From contig CAUEEP010000732.1 in assembly GCA_958450365.1 (NCBI GenBank), positions 3,349,001 to 3,413,000 on the forward strand: a stretch of DNA of 64,000 nucleotides, in the 5' to 3' direction. Shown piece by piece: positions 35,372 to 47,261 of the stretch (positions are counted from its first letter, which is position 1; each line of letters opens with the position of its first letter). A program made the position numbers and the translations under genes. Source of the stretch: Mesorhabditis belari. Taxonomy: Eukaryota > Nematoda > Chromadorea > Rhabditida > Rhabditidae. Under the pieces are notes generated by a model, which was not told where the DNA came from, ran no database searches, and saw only the letters and a program-made list of their open reading frames with translations.

Positions 35372-35971
35372 ATATATGTTACGTCAGAATCTGAGGAGAC
35401 GTCCATCTCCGATCCGGACGTCCGAATCTAAGGAGATTCATTCTCCTCTGAAACGGACGTCCATCTCCGAAACGGACGTCCATCTCCGAAACGGACGTCC
35501 ATCTCCGAAACGGACGTCCATCTCCGAAACGGACGTCCATCTCCGAAACGGACGTCCATCTCGAAACGGACGTCCATCTCCGAAACGGACGTCCATCTCG
35601 AAACGGACGTCCATCTCCGAAACGGACGTCCATCTCCGAAACGGACGTCCATCTCCGAAACGGACGTCCATCTCCGAAACGGACGTCCATCTCCGAAACG
35701 GACGTCCATCTCCGAAACGGACGTCCATCTCCGAAACGGACGTCCATCTCCGAAACGGACGTCCATCTCCGAAACGGACGTCCATCTCCGAAACGGACGT
35801 CCGACTCTGAGTCGGACGTCCGTTTCAGAGGAGAATTGCCAAACCGTCCGACTCAGAGTCGGACGTCCATCTCTGAGTCGGACGTCCGTTTCAGAGGAGA
35901 ATGTATCTCCTCAGATTCGAACGTCCAGATCGGAGATGGACGTCTCCTCAAATTCGGACGTAACATATATA
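35372..35971. mobile_element. GGACGTCC-rich inverted-repeat element with internal 19-bp satellite
   Basis: Ends TATATGTTACGTC and GACGTAACATATA are inverted; the first and last about 90 bp are inverted copies (GAGGAGACGTCCATCTCCG...). Inside, 35452-35801 is about 18 copies of GGACGTCCATCTCCGAAAC, two copies lacking one base pair of CC. A related 266-bp element without the satellite lies at 58449-58714. Every unit contains the palindrome GGACGTCC, so the whole element can fold at many scales. The Arg/Ser/Asp-rich frames on both strands are by-products of a 19-bp repeat. Confidence 0.8.
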
Positions 35972-36056
35972 CAATATATACCTGAATGAAATCACTCAAA
36001 AATCACTTTCATTTTGAATTTATTATAGAAAAACACTCGACACAACTGCGTTTTTC

Positions 36057-36872
36057 TAAATTGGCGCAAAAAATCCACGAGCGACGACTTATATACGACT
36101 CTTTTTAAAGAAATTCAGCCGTTTAACTGATTTGCTGGCAAACTTTGCACTTTGCACTTTGCAAATTTCCCCGACCCAAGTATAGCCGGGTTATTTTCGC
36201 TCAGGAGAACATATCTGTTTGTCATTGGGGTAAAGTTAGGTGAATCTCTCCTCTCTCCCTCCCCTCCAAAACCCATTTCATCTACCACATCTCGTTTCTC
36301 ATCCTCCAAACCGCAAAGCTAGAGCCAGCCCTCTAAAAATTTATCCATTTCTGGGCGGCTCCAATTACCCCGAACCACGCATCGGCCCACACACTTTTTT
36401 TTTTGGCGGTCATAGAGAACCAAAAAGTTTTGTTTCAGCTTAAAATTTTGATGATCGTGTTTACGTGACATTTCCTTTTTCAGAATCATTCTTGATGAGC
36501 CCTTTGATCTGAATCTTTGATTCAAATTTCTCCAAAATCTCGGGGTGTGTAGAAGCGGGGTACCGCCGGGCGGAACCGTTCCCCAACCTCCGAACGCTAT
36601 CCCACCACTGTGACACGTGTGGACTATTGCCTGCTCCCTTTCGGACCCTGAGCCTGCCTTCCTCCTTGACCGCCCGAAACGGCCCCCCTTTCGGGGAACA
36701 TTGGAGTCTGTTCCTCACGAGTAATGCGTTTTTTAAAACGCATACTTAGGAAAAATTACCGTACTTTTAGCGAAGATTATTGCAAAAAATTGGCGCAAAA
36801 AAATCACGAGCGATGATTTATATACGACTCTTTTTAAAGATATTCAGCCGTTTAACTGATTTGGTGGCAAAT
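36057..36872. repeat. Direct repeat pair (36057-36145, 36785-36872)
   Basis: About 90 bp containing AAATTGGCGCAAAAAA, CACGAGCGA and ATATACGACTCTTTTTAAAG, repeated 0.73 kb apart. The second copy lies in material inserted within the dispersed repeat of 36515-37320. Confidence 0.65.
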
Positions 36873-37320
36873 TCCCTTCACAAGTAAAGATATTCAATTT
36901 ACTCGACGTGTAAAGAGGATTACTCGTAGTTAATCGACCAAAAACGTCGATTAATCGAGTAAAAATTACTCATGCAAATTTTACTCGATTAATTGCATAC
37001 TCGCGAGGAATACATTCTAGCGACGTGCCGCTTGGTGTGTTCGTTCGGTCGTCGGCCAGATCCCGTTTCACCCTCGAGCCCACGGCTAAGAAGCTGGCTC
37101 ACAAGCGCCCGCCACGACGCCCCAAGGCTGAGCCCCCAAAAATAGTGGCTTTTAAGAAGGGAGGTCACGGTTTCCATTAGAGAGCCTAGGGGACTTTCAA
37201 TCGTCAATTTCTTAGCTCTCTCTGAACCGATTAAGCTGGAAATTCTTCTGTAGATAGAATCGAGGTAGGAGATTCCGAATTTGAAAACGGTTTTCGGAAA
37301 ATGACAAAGGGAGTAGTGTG
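36515..37320 (-). repeat. Large GC-rich dispersed repeat, interrupted copy
   Basis: Read on the minus strand, this matches 62740-63385 in two blocks, with about 290 bp of other sequence (about 36722-37015) between them. Blocks: 37320-37016 (AAAACGCTTCCACAC ... CGTTCGG) and 36720-36515 (ACCGCCGGGCGGA...). The minus frame 36989-37357 (122 codons; GISYLDSIYRRISSLIGSERA..) is open here, but the other copy is broken. No known transposase or RT motif is visible. Confidence 0.7.
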
Positions 37321-37893
37321 GAAGCGTTTTAGCTATCAGAAAAAGGTTCTCACTCAACCACCCACCTATTTTCCATTAAAAAACTTTTTCAGGGAAGTGT
37401 TCTCCTTATTTTTTGCCATTTCGGAGATCATCCCTTCTCCAATAAGCTGGGAGAATTTGGCCTCGGGACTTTTTGCGCGTCGAAAATGAGTTGCAATTGG
37501 TGAAAGAAAAAAAAATTTTCAAATCTCTATTCCTCTTCCGATTTCTTATTTGTTTGAAGCGTCATTTAGATATCCATTTCACATTGGGATTTATTGCTTT
37601 GAAAAAAACACCGATTTCAGAGATTCTCTTTATAAGTTTTTCAATTCCTTTCAAGAGTTTAAAGATATTTTATTTTTGTCAGCCTATTCAATTCAGCAAA
37701 TATCTGTAAACCGATTGTCCTACACAATTTTCGAGTAAACTTTTCAAACTAAAGCTGTTAGGGTTTTTAAACTAAAGCTTACCATAGCTAAAACTTGACT
37801 TCATCTCTTACACATTATCAAATGAATTAGGATTTCTATCATTTCTCAAAGATTTAGATTTATATTGAAAAGGTTAAGACGAGCAAATTTCCA

Positions 37894-38120
37894 ATTAAAC
37901 ACAAAGAATAGGATAATCGGGCGTTTGTTTTTGGCATAAACTCTGTCATAGTTACCTAGAATCATAGTTACCTAGAACTAATAACGAATTTCTATTTTTA
38001 AAATTATTATTATGTAAAATCAATATTACTTCCTTAACAAAATGGCTAAAACTTGTCTGTATTCGCCTTTTTTCCAATCAAACACAAAGAATAGGATAAT
38101 CGAGCGTTTGTTTTTGGCAT
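37894..38120. repeat. Direct repeat pair of about 50 bp
   Basis: AAACACAAAGAATAGGATAA followed by TCG(G/A)GCGTTTGTTTTTGG occurs at about 37898 and 38075. Confidence 0.65.
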
Positions 38121-38206
38121 AGTCAGAAAAAAAATCCAATATCAAAATCCTATTCAAAGAAATCTTCTTATACCCGAATTTGATAAGGTTTAGTAGGCAA
38201 AGATGA

Positions 38207-38372
38207 AGCCTAGCTAAAGCCTAGCTAAAGCCTAGCTAAAGCCTAGCTAAAGCCTAGCTAAAGCCTAGCTAAAGCCTAGCTAAAGCCTAGCTAAAGCCTA
38301 GCTAAAGCCTAGCTAAAGCCTAGCTAAAGCCTAGCTAAAGCCTAGCTAAAGCCTAGCTAAAGCCTAGCTAAA
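38207..38372. repeat. 11-bp minisatellite
   Basis: Fifteen nearly perfect copies of TAGCTAAAGCC. The near-perfect identity suggests recent expansion. Confidence 0.93.
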
Positions 38373-38395
38373 ACCAAAGCCATAGTTCTACCTTA

Positions 38396-38630
38396 CTCTA
38401 ATAGAATGTCCCATAATGATGGGGGTACAGTCGCGTAGTCTAACTTTGAACATCCTAGTCTGCTTTAAGCTACAGTGTGCGCTTTGGTGTGAAATGATAG
38501 CCTTTGAAATCTATTTTTTGGTACTAAAAGGGTAGCTGGGAAAATCTAGAAACTGAGAAAAAATGATTTTCTAAAAAGAAGTTAAATTACGCGATTGTAC
38601 GAGGCAATAGCGTTCTATTAGAGTATTTAT
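38396..38630. mobile_element. Inverted-repeat element (TACAGTCGCGTAGT family)
   Basis: Ends CTCTAATAGAATG..GTACAGTCGCGTA and, inverted, TACGCGATTGTAC..CGTTCTATTAGAG. The same end sequences flank the fold-back at 47262-47700. Non-coding. Confidence 0.6.
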
Positions 38631-39099
38631 GGTAGGACTAAATTCTAACTAAATTTCACTTATTGTCACATCATTTTTGAATGTGTGAAAGCTGTTTTAT
38701 TTGCAGTAAAATCAATCGTCTATATTGCACGCATTCTACCTCTTTTTATAAACAAAAGCCTCAAATTAAAATATAAAACAAACGTAAATATAGCTTTTTG
38801 GCGTTTCAAAAGCAATTGGTGGTTTGTTTTTGAAAAAAATTGGCACATTTAGCTTGTATCAGCCTTTAATTACATTGCTGACTTCACAGATTTCCCTCAA
38901 ATCAATAAATGAATAAATGAAAATGGTAAATGCATAAGAAATGCAGATTTCAACATTTTCATAAATTTCCAACGATAGAAAGCTGATATCGATGAATGTT
39001 ATAAACTATTGTTATATACTATTTGAAAGTTGTAAATCTCCTCTAAAAAATAGGCTAAAAAGTGTTTCAATTGATCGAAGCATTGAAGAAATTTCGAGG

Positions 39100-40200
39100 G
39101 CGAAATGCGAGTGACCAAAAAAGGAATCGAGTCACTTTAGGGACAAGTTTAGTGTCGTCAAAATAGAGTTAGCTTCCCAAAATTGAAGATTTTAAAAAAA
39201 AAAAGAAAGGATAACTATTGGGTTGGGGAGAATGAGTCGGCGCCAAACTTTAAAGGGACTTTTTGCACACATAAAGCCTTCTTTAAACATACGTTTGGTT
39301 TCATCAAAAGGATCCACTATTTCTCTACAAAATCACTTTTGAGAGATTCCACAAAGCTTTTCTTTCGTGGAGTTTATGAACTTCCAAACGCAGCTGGTTA
39401 AAATGGCAAAGAGTCCGACTCATCATTTGAACAGTTTCTTTCACATAAACCTTCTTTGGTGTTTATATAAAAAAGATAGAGCACATTCAATTACTTAAGT
39501 TGCCAAATTTGCAGGAAGATCCCACCAATGGTTTTTTCTAGATCACAGTTTGTAGTTTTTGTGAAAAAATGGCTTTTTCTTGAGCGGAGGCGCTGTTTGA
39601 ATTTTCTTTTAAATGTCATTTTGTAGAGAATTAGTTAACCATTCTACTCATATCAAACGCATATTATTTGACGAAGTCGAATAGAAGTTTTAGACATTTT
39701 TTTCATTTTCGGCGCCGACTCATTCTCCCCAACCCAATATATATCAATTCATTAAAAAAGTCTAACGGAAATGCATTTACAGAAATTTAGATCAAGCGTA
39801 AGTTCAAAACCCTCAAAATTGTCAAAAAAAAACCGGCTTTTTTACAAAAAAGAAAAATTATTGTAAAAAACAAATTTTTCCCATGAAATGATCCGAACTC
39901 TTAATTATTTTGAATGATATTTTAGTCCACTATATAGATCATTTTCCACTATATAGTCAAAACCGAACTCTTGCGAAAGTGGGGGGTTTTCAAAAAGTGT
40001 CCCACAAAAAGGCTTTGAACTTTGAACTCTATCTAAATTTCTGTAAATGCATTTCCGTTAGACTTTTGATATGAATTGATTTATAGTTATCCTTTCTTTT
40101 TTTTTAAATCTTCAATTTTGGGAAGCTAACTCTATTTTGACGACACTAAACTTGTCCCTAAAGTGACTCGATTCCTTTCTTGGTCACTCGCATTTCTCGC
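39100..40200. mobile_element. Outer inverted-repeat element with about 200-bp arms, carrying a second element in its left arm
   Basis: The left arm (GCGAGTGACCAA...AAAATAGAGTTAGCTTCCC...GAAAGGATAACTA) continues after the inserted element with TATCAATTCATTAAAAAAGT to AAATTTAGAT (about 39800). The right arm (40030-40200) is its full inverted copy without the insertion. It has no recognisable transposase. Confidence 0.75.
39218..39737. mobile_element. 520-bp TA-flanked element (TTGGGTTGGGGAG ends)
   Basis: Perfect 27-bp-class terminal inverted repeats starting TTGGGTTGGGGAGAATGAGT and ending with the complement, flanked by TA on both sides, as for Tc1/mariner elements. It has no transposase; the frame at 39183-39401 only crosses its end. 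It splits the left arm of the element 39100-40200. Confidence 0.82.
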
Positions 40201-40920
40201 ATCATATTTGAAAAAAGATCGTCACTTTCGCGCGTCTATAACTCCCTTGTCTTTACCGTATTTCTAAATATTAATATTACCATTGTGTAGCCCTTGAAAA
40301 GAGCTTTCAGAAAATGTATAACACTAATAGTTTAAACTCAAAGACAAGGGATTTACAGACATTTACAGAAGTGACGATCGTTTTTCAAATATGGATATTT
40401 CATTGTCCAGTACTGTACCTAATAAATTTCAAATATTTCAAAAAAATTTTACTAAACTTGAATGTATTTTTTTTTAGAAAGCCTATAAATTATTTCTGCT
40501 TGTGCAATTTTATGTTTATTATCTGGTGAGCTTTTTTTTTCGGTAAACAAGATTTTCCGGCTCGTCAAACATACGCCCAATTTGTGGGTGTAAATCCCAA
40601 ATCGGGATAACTCAATCTTAGAGCTGATTTGAGTAAGTCTAAGCTAAATTTAGATCAGTTTTATCTTTCATTTGTTTTTTAAAACTTATTTGACTATCGA
40701 AAATCTTTTGAGAAACGAGAGTTCTTTAAAAAAGATTAAAAACGATTTAACTTAATCTCAAAAAGATTGAACCCAAAAATTAGCTTCAGATTTTTGATTT
40801 TCAAGTTGATTAGATAGAAATTTGATTCAATAAAAGGTTTATGCACTTTCACAAAGATCAATTCAATTAAATCTAATCTAATCACCTTTTCAGTGCATAA
40901 GAAATGATAGATTATAGACG

Positions 40921-41323
40921 TGCTTAACGAGTCACAGGCAAAATTTTCAGACAGTCTGCCTCGCTCTTCGATTTTTTATTGCCCAAAGCTCCTTCAAGCA
41001 TGAAACCCAGTTCCCCTGCAAGCCCTTATTCTAGGCTTCATTTTGATACTAAACATGACTAGGTTTTGTTTTTCCATTCTTTAGATTTCGATCAATCTTT
41101 CGCCGGACTCGATAAGCTTAACGAGTCCAGAAAATTTTTTTATCTAAAATGATCGAAATCTAAAGAATGGAAAAACAAAACCTAGTCATGTTTAGTATCA
41201 AAATGAAGCCTAGAATAAGGGCTTGCAGGGGAACTGGGTTTCATGCTTGAAGGAGCTTTGGGCAATAAAAAAATCGAAGAGCTAGGCAGACTGTCTGGAA
41301 ATTTTACCCGGACTCGTGAAGCA
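40921..41323. mobile_element. Fold-back element with about 175-bp near-perfect arms
   Basis: 40921-41095 and 41151-41323 are inverted copies with very few mismatches (ends TGCTTAACGAGTC / GACTCGTGAAGCA). The 55-bp loop itself contains GGACTCG..CGAGTCC. A transcript from either strand would make a long, nearly perfect hairpin. The frames at 41182-41461 are by-products. Confidence 0.85.
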
Positions 41324-42027
41324 GGTCTGGTGCATTCTCCTTTGAGCACAAAGTACATCACAAAGAACACATCATGTCACAAGAACAAGTGCTACTCTAT
41401 GTACCCAATTGTCAAATATAATAATGACATTTCCCATGGACATAGTTGGCTCAAAATTTAGAAAACTCAATCATGTTTACTCAAGTACTAGTACTTGAGT
41501 ACTAGTACTAGAGATAATAGATCGATATAACAAAATCCATTTTGAGAGATTTCATACGATTTTAATCTAATAGAAGCTTTGTCACTCTCACTTCTCATCT
41601 TTTTATTGTTGTTCTTCAATTGTTCTTCGCGCGAAATGCCGTTCCTCAATTTGCACCAAAATCAAACGTTTCTCTGTTCTCTTTGCAAGAGATTCCCCTC
41701 ACTCTTTCCCTTTTCTTCGAAAGTTACTGAATCGCTTCGAAATTGAATCCAAATCCCGGTTCTCTCGCCTTTCTTTCACTGAGACTTTGCTTTTTCCTTT
41801 CCCCTTGAGACCAAACATTACCAAAATAAAGTCTGTGTCAGGCATTTACATAAATATTCTAGATTTTAGCTTTTTTAAGCTTTCAAGCTTCTGTTTTTTT
41901 TCTGAATTGAAATAGCAAAGTTGCTTTTCAAAAACTCTTTGAAACAAGAAACAAAACTCTCAAATCAAACCGCAACTAAGCCCAATTTTCAATTGTAGAC
42001 TTAACAAAAGAACCGATTCGCCTATCC

Positions 42028-42180
42028 CGATGTGTTCTTTATGCGGCCGAGTAATCGCTCGCCTTCTGACACACGCCCAAGATAGATAGGTGATAGCTTT
42101 TCAGTCGAAGAAGGAGAAAGAGAGACCAGCGGCTGAGCCATTTTCGTCTTATGGGTCGCTATGCCCAAATTTTTGGGATT
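42028..42180 (+). ncRNA. Candidate structured small RNA, copy 1
   Basis: About 150 nt shared with 58068-58212. Conserved blocks: TGTTCTTTATGCGGCCGAG, AATCGCTCG, CACACGCCC, ATAGATAGGTG, GAGCCATTTTC, TCGCTATGCCCA. A small stem GAGT-AATC-GCTC is kept as GGGC-AATC-GCTC in the other copy, with changes that keep pairing. The end AAATTTTTGGG could be an Sm-type site or a U-run terminator. It matches no RNA class I can name; a dispersed repeat is the alternative. Confidence 0.35.
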
Positions 42181-42235
42181 TTTCCCTTAATTTTGCTGTA
42201 CTTTTTCCACTCAGGCTTTTTCTAGGCGCTTTTTC

Positions 42236-42680
42236 ATGTTGATCATCTCTGCTACTGAAACCATGGAGCAAATGCAAATTTTTACCTGAATTACATTGCT
42301 AGGGCAAAATGCTTTACAATGGGAATTGCTTTACAATGGGAATTACATTGCTAGGGTTCAACATTGGTGCTAGAGTTCAATTTTAGGTCTAGGTCTAGAT
42401 TGCTAGATATATGCTAGATTAAAGGATTAAGTGTCTACTTATATTCATACAAATATGGGGCCTGGGAGGCGATTCCAGTAGAATAGCGACCCAAAACTTG
42501 CAAAATGAATCGATGATGAACTGGAAAGTGAAGGTTTCCGGGTACCGTTTTGGGCGTCTTTCATTTTGATCATGTCTGCTACTGAAACCATGGAGCAAAT
42601 GCAAATTTTTACCTGATTTTTACATTGCTAGGGCAAAATTTGGGGTTCAACATTGGTGCTAGAGTTCAATTTTAAAATCC
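42236..42680. repeat. Direct duplication of about 140 bp
   Basis: Blocks beginning TGATCATCTCTGCTACTGAA at about 42240 and the matching TGATCATGTCTGCTACTGAA at about 42567, each followed by CATTGCTAGGGCAAAA and a GTTCAACATTGGTGCTAG block. Confidence 0.75.
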
Positions 42681-43427
42681 GATGACTAGAAGAAATAACT
42701 GAAAATTTTGTAGATAAACGAAATAAGTAAAATTTTACGCCTAAGCTGGCTAGGCGGATTCAAAGCTATTTAGAAGTGAGATGAGAGCTTTGATAGAGGA
42801 TACGAAATGCTATATTGATCATGATCATGAGCATGATCTTCCAGAAATCTAGTAGAAATCTAGTAGAAATCTAGTAGAACTTCCAGAAGTTCTCTTCACA
42901 CCTTTCTCCAAATCGTTTGCTTATTTTTGGTGGTGTAGCTAATTTGAGGGAAGTTCTCTATGTTGAATGGATGGGTGGGTGTCTTCCGATCTCTTCTTTG
43001 TCTCTTTGTATTGGGGGATTTCCTTGTCGATTCCCCCAAAAAGTCAAGAAGGGAATTTCCAATTCCACCCCTTTTTTTCTTTTCGTCTTTTCACGTAACC
43101 CATAGATGGGCTTTGTTCTTTTTTTCTCTTTACTTTCAATTTGCAAACTTTTCACTGAGAGATTTGAAGAGATTTGAAGAGATAGAAAAGCATTTATATC
43201 AATCAGAATTTCAATTTCAATTTCATTTACATTTTCTTTTATTATAAGAGCTTTTCAATTGGTATAGAGTTTAAAGTAAACCGTATTTTCTCTAAAGATT
43301 TTAGAATTGAACTCTAGCACGATAGCCAAATTTGATGCATTTACTTGAAACAGACTAGTTAGCAGAGAAGTTTATTGTGACTGAACCCTTGAATACAGCT
43401 TATTTGATGTCACGGAAAAAAAATGGG

Positions 43428-43650
43428 TGCTGTATTTTTTCTAATAGTAGTGCACCCTAAGCTTTTGCCTAAATTCCTCGAAATCTCGAGAACCGCTTAT
43501 CAGAACCTATCGATGTGGGATCGGAAAATGTAGCTCACGATGAGATCTAGTGGGGGATTTGAGTGTTGAGCTTCTGCAAAAGTTTGGAAGCCGTAAAATA
43601 GTCACCAACTCGGCTCGCCGGGGCGCGCTGTTATTAGAGAAAATACGGTA
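43428..43650. mobile_element. MITE (CCGTATTTTCTC family), copy 3, inverted
   Basis: The same interior as copies 1 and 2 in reverse orientation (GAGATCTAGTGGGGGATT..AACTCGGCTCGCC). The right end is intact (TTAGAGAAAATACGGTA); the left end is diverged. A solo end of the same family lies at about 43280. Confidence 0.78.
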
Positions 43651-43693
43651 AGCTGAAATTGGTGAAAGCTTTTTTCCGTTTCGTTTTTCGTGA

Positions 43694-44085
43694 GCCAATC
43701 AGCCAATGAGCCAATGAGTCAATGAGCCAATGAGCCATTGAGCCAATGAGCCAATGAGCTAGTCGATTTCATTACCCTAAAAACCTAGGTACAAAATCTC
43801 GTTGCTAAACTAAATTTTGGAGCTTTTATACTATCTTTTGCTTTGTAAATGATAGAAAAAGAGGTTATTTTTGTTGTAAATTTGTATCTAGGTTTTTCGG
43901 GTTGTGAAATTAATTGGCTGATTGGCTGATTGGCTCATTGGCTCATTGGCTCATTGACTCATTGGCTCATTGGCTCATTGACTCATTGGCCCATTGGCTC
44001 ATTGGCTCATTGGCTCATTGACTCATTGGCTCATTGGCTCATTGGCTCATTGGCTCATTGGCTCATTGACTCATTGGCTTATTGG
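43694..44085. mobile_element. Inverted-repeat element with arms made of GGCTCATT satellite
   Basis: 43694-43760 is an array of CCAATGAG units; 43912-44085 is the same array inverted (GGCTCATT, with GACTCATT variants). Between them another inverted pair (CCTAAAAACCTAGGTAC and GTATCTAGGTTTTTCGGG) brackets about 100 bp. The His-Trp-Leu-Ile frames are by-products of the 8-bp unit. Confidence 0.7.
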
Positions 44086-44235
44086 ATCGATTCGTGTTCA
44101 TTTTCTCATGAGATTGATCATAAACCATAAACATAACTTTAGCCATTTCTACATAAAAAAAATCAATTATCCAACTCATTTTTAAGCTGATTTCAGACAA
44201 AAATCTTTTATCTAGTAAAGACTATGTTAAGATAA

Positions 44236-44415
44236 GATTTAGTAAGATCTATTCTCCTCTATTCATTTATTAGCAAGATCTATTCTCCTCTATTCATCTA
44301 TTAGCAAGATCTATTCTCCTCTATTCATCTATTAGCAAGATCTATTCTCCTCTATTCATCTATTAGCAAGATCTATTCTCCTCTATTCATCTATTAGTAA
44401 GATCTATTCTCCTCG
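44236..44415. repeat. 31-bp minisatellite
   Basis: About 5.5 copies of CAAGATCTATTCTCCTC plus TATTCATCTATTAG. Confidence 0.9.
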
Positions 44416-45868
44416 TCTTTCATATTCTCTATAAAAAGTTCTCGTTTCTCTCAAATCGAAAACGCTTTCCCGCTTCACCTCATTCAATGTCCATCTTTTA
44501 CTCTCTTTTTCTTTTCGGCAACACTAATGCTAAATGAGGGTAATTTTCTCTTCTTTAACCATAAAAAAGATTTATTCAAGCCAAACGTTTGTCCACATTC
44601 ACGCAAACAAATTGATCCTTTTTTTAGAGAACAAAAACAAATGAATTCTATTTCTTTCATTTCTATTTGATTACAAGTGTTTTGATGATGTTTTGATGGA
44701 TGAAATTAAGGCAATTGATCCGTTTCTTTGAATACTTTTTGCCAAGTAATCAAGTTGTATGGAAACTTCTAAAAGGCAAGCTAAAAGCTGGCCGAGACTC
44801 GAGACAAAGTCCATCTTATAGAGTCGGCCATGGGGATCCGTTCTTAGTTTTTTTGCAGAACGCAAGATATTTGACATAGAAAATCTCGATGAATTTCGAA
44901 GGAGAAGGAGAGGCCGTAAGGATAAGGACAGGAGAAGGAGAGGAGAAGGAGAGGAGAAGGAGAGGAGAGGAGAAGGAGAGGCCGTACACGCTCCCACAAC
45001 AGCTGCTTCGATGGTGGATAGTCTGCTAGACTAGATAGTCTGCTAGACTAGCAAATTGATCGCTAGTCTAGCATCAATCAAGTCTAGTTTTTGCGCTCAA
45101 GTGCGAGTCCCACTCTCGAAATGATGTTCGAGTCTCTCGTGGGACTCTCAAACTCTCTCGAACTCTCTCAAACATCATTTCTTTGATTTTTGATGATTCA
45201 AAAACAATTTTGATCACCAAAATGTCCCCCTTAAATACTCTCACGGTCGATTTTGAATACAAAATCTTGTAAAATTCTCCTGAAATAAGTGAAAAAAAAC
45301 AGAAATTTTGATAGAAATTGAAGAAATTGAAATCAAATCTTAAATCTAATCTCGAAATTAAATTTTAAAGCTTAAATTTGTTCTTTGTTCTTTCAAAGAT
45401 TTAATTCAATTTTATTATCTTCAAATCTTCAAAGACTACAATTTTCACATGTAAAACTTCGAGTTTTCAAAGGTTTATCTCAAATAATTTCATTGTTAAG
45501 TTTAAAATTGTTTTTTTTTACGTTCAGAGGTCCAGATTTAAGTCAAATCCTCGATTTTTTCTCCAGAAAAGATCTGATTTCATATTAGATTGCGGGAAAG
45601 CGTTCCTTGTTGAGTTTTTGACAAAAAAAAGTGCACAAAGCTATGCATATTTGGGGGAATATTTGAGTTTTTCCCCTTTTTTAAATAAAACAATCGAATT
45701 CTCCCCGGCCTTTTTGATTACTTTTTGGTAATTTGATAATGTCTTTGATGAAATTTTCTACTTCCAAAGAACAAATTCAATTTTGATCGTTAATAACTAT
45801 TGTTTTCAATGTTCCAAGGGCTTCTTCCTTGTCTTTCCTATTTCTTCTTAGCCAAAGAAAGCGCCAAT

Positions 45869-45935
45869 AGCTCAGTGCTAAAGCATCTACCAAGCAGAAG
45901 GTCAACGGTTCATTTCCCCTCCCAATTTTTTCCCT
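45869..45935 (+). pseudogene. tRNA-like sequence, degenerate
   Basis: GCGCCAATAGCTCAGTGC (A-box-like) and ACGGTTCATTTCC (damaged B box) at tRNA spacing; the anticodon loop lacks the invariant T33. Confidence 0.45.
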
Positions 45936-46017
45936 ATTCATTTCTTTACTTTATTACAGGACTGAAATTCCTTCTGACTAATTATGACTTAGCTTATAGC
46001 CTGGGCTAGATTCACAA

Positions 46018-46232
46018 CAAGTCCAGCTCTGGTTCAACTCCAGCTCTGGTTCAACTAAAGCTCTGGTTCAACTCCAGCTCTGGTTCAACTAAAGCTCTGG
46101 CTCAAGTCCAGCTCTGGCTCAAGTCTAGCTCTGGCTTAAGTCTAGCTCTGGCTCAAGTCCAGCTCTGGCTCAAGTTCAGCTCTAGCTCAAGTCCAGCTCT
46201 GGTTCAACTCCAGCTCTGGCTCAAGTCCAGGC
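46018..46232. repeat. 17-bp minisatellite
   Basis: About 12-13 copies of AGCTCTGGTTCAACTCC / AGCTCTGGCTCAAGTCC, the two variants partly in blocks. Confidence 0.88.
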
Positions 46233-47261
46233 CAGGTCCTGGTCTGAAATGGTCTGTAGGACTTGTCTTAGGATCAAATTTTTGGCTTGGTCTGGATAGC
46301 CTGGAGAACCAACCCTGCCGAACCAACCCAACCAACCCAACCAACCAATCCTGACTGACTCCCAACAAGTCTCTGGATCTGTTGCTGACTTATTGTTAAC
46401 TAAGCCTTGGAGATTGAAACTTGGCTTGTAGACAATTGAAGTAGTGTACTCCTTTCAACTAATCCGTTTCCTAAAACGTTTCTCGACTAGTAAACTTGAC
46501 TAGTAACTTGACTTGACTAGTAAACTTGACTCAAATCTTTATCCAATCTATTTGATCTCTTTCAGTGACAAATACCCAAAATATATAGAAATATATAAAA
46601 GTAGATAGATATAAAAGCAAAAGACAAGGTAACGATAGGTTTCTGAAAGTTGAACTGACTGACTCCCAACAAGTCTCTGGATCTGTTTAGAAAACAGATC
46701 CAGAGACTTGTTTAGAAAACGCTGCGCTTTTCTTTTCCTTCTCAATTTTTGTTTTCAAATGTTTGAAATGAAATTCAAATGAAAAGCTCTTTTTAAAAAC
46801 AATCTGTTAAAGAGGATTTTTCAGAGATTCGATTGGATTTAAAGTTTTCAAATTTTTGAGGGTTTTCAAAAGCTAATATTTCTTTTTTTCGAAACCGTCA
46901 ATTTTCGGGTAGTGATTTCCTCATCGAGAACGAAAAAAGGAGGGGGGGCGTTTTTGGCTAAAATAATGATCGGGTTTAAAAAAAAGCACTTGTTTTTTAA
47001 GAAGCTATTTTCAAATGATAGGTTGAAAAGAAAAGAAATTCGAGAAATCGAGAAATGAAAAGAAATCGAGTTGCAGGGTTGAGGCTATGCGCTTTTCTTT
47101 CCTTCTCAATTTTTGTGGGTGTGGGTCAGTTTTTCGAGTGTGGGTCAATTCTTTTTTATCTTCAATGAGATTTGCACAATTTTAGCCCAACTACACTCGA
47201 TTCAATTCACCAATTTTTAGCTCATTTAGTTGCCTATTAACATAACACATTCGCGACGAAG

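Noticed and set aside
35376..35810. Long frames on both strands rich in Arg/Ser/Pro/Asp
   Set aside because: They arise because a 19-bp tandem repeat is open in several frames; the same region is a mobile element with inverted ends.
42166..42176. Sm-site-like AAATTTTTGG as proof of an SL or snRNA gene
   Set aside because: The site is part of a CCCAAATTTTTGGG palindrome and is not kept in the second copy (58212), and no splice-leader or snRNA core is present upstream.
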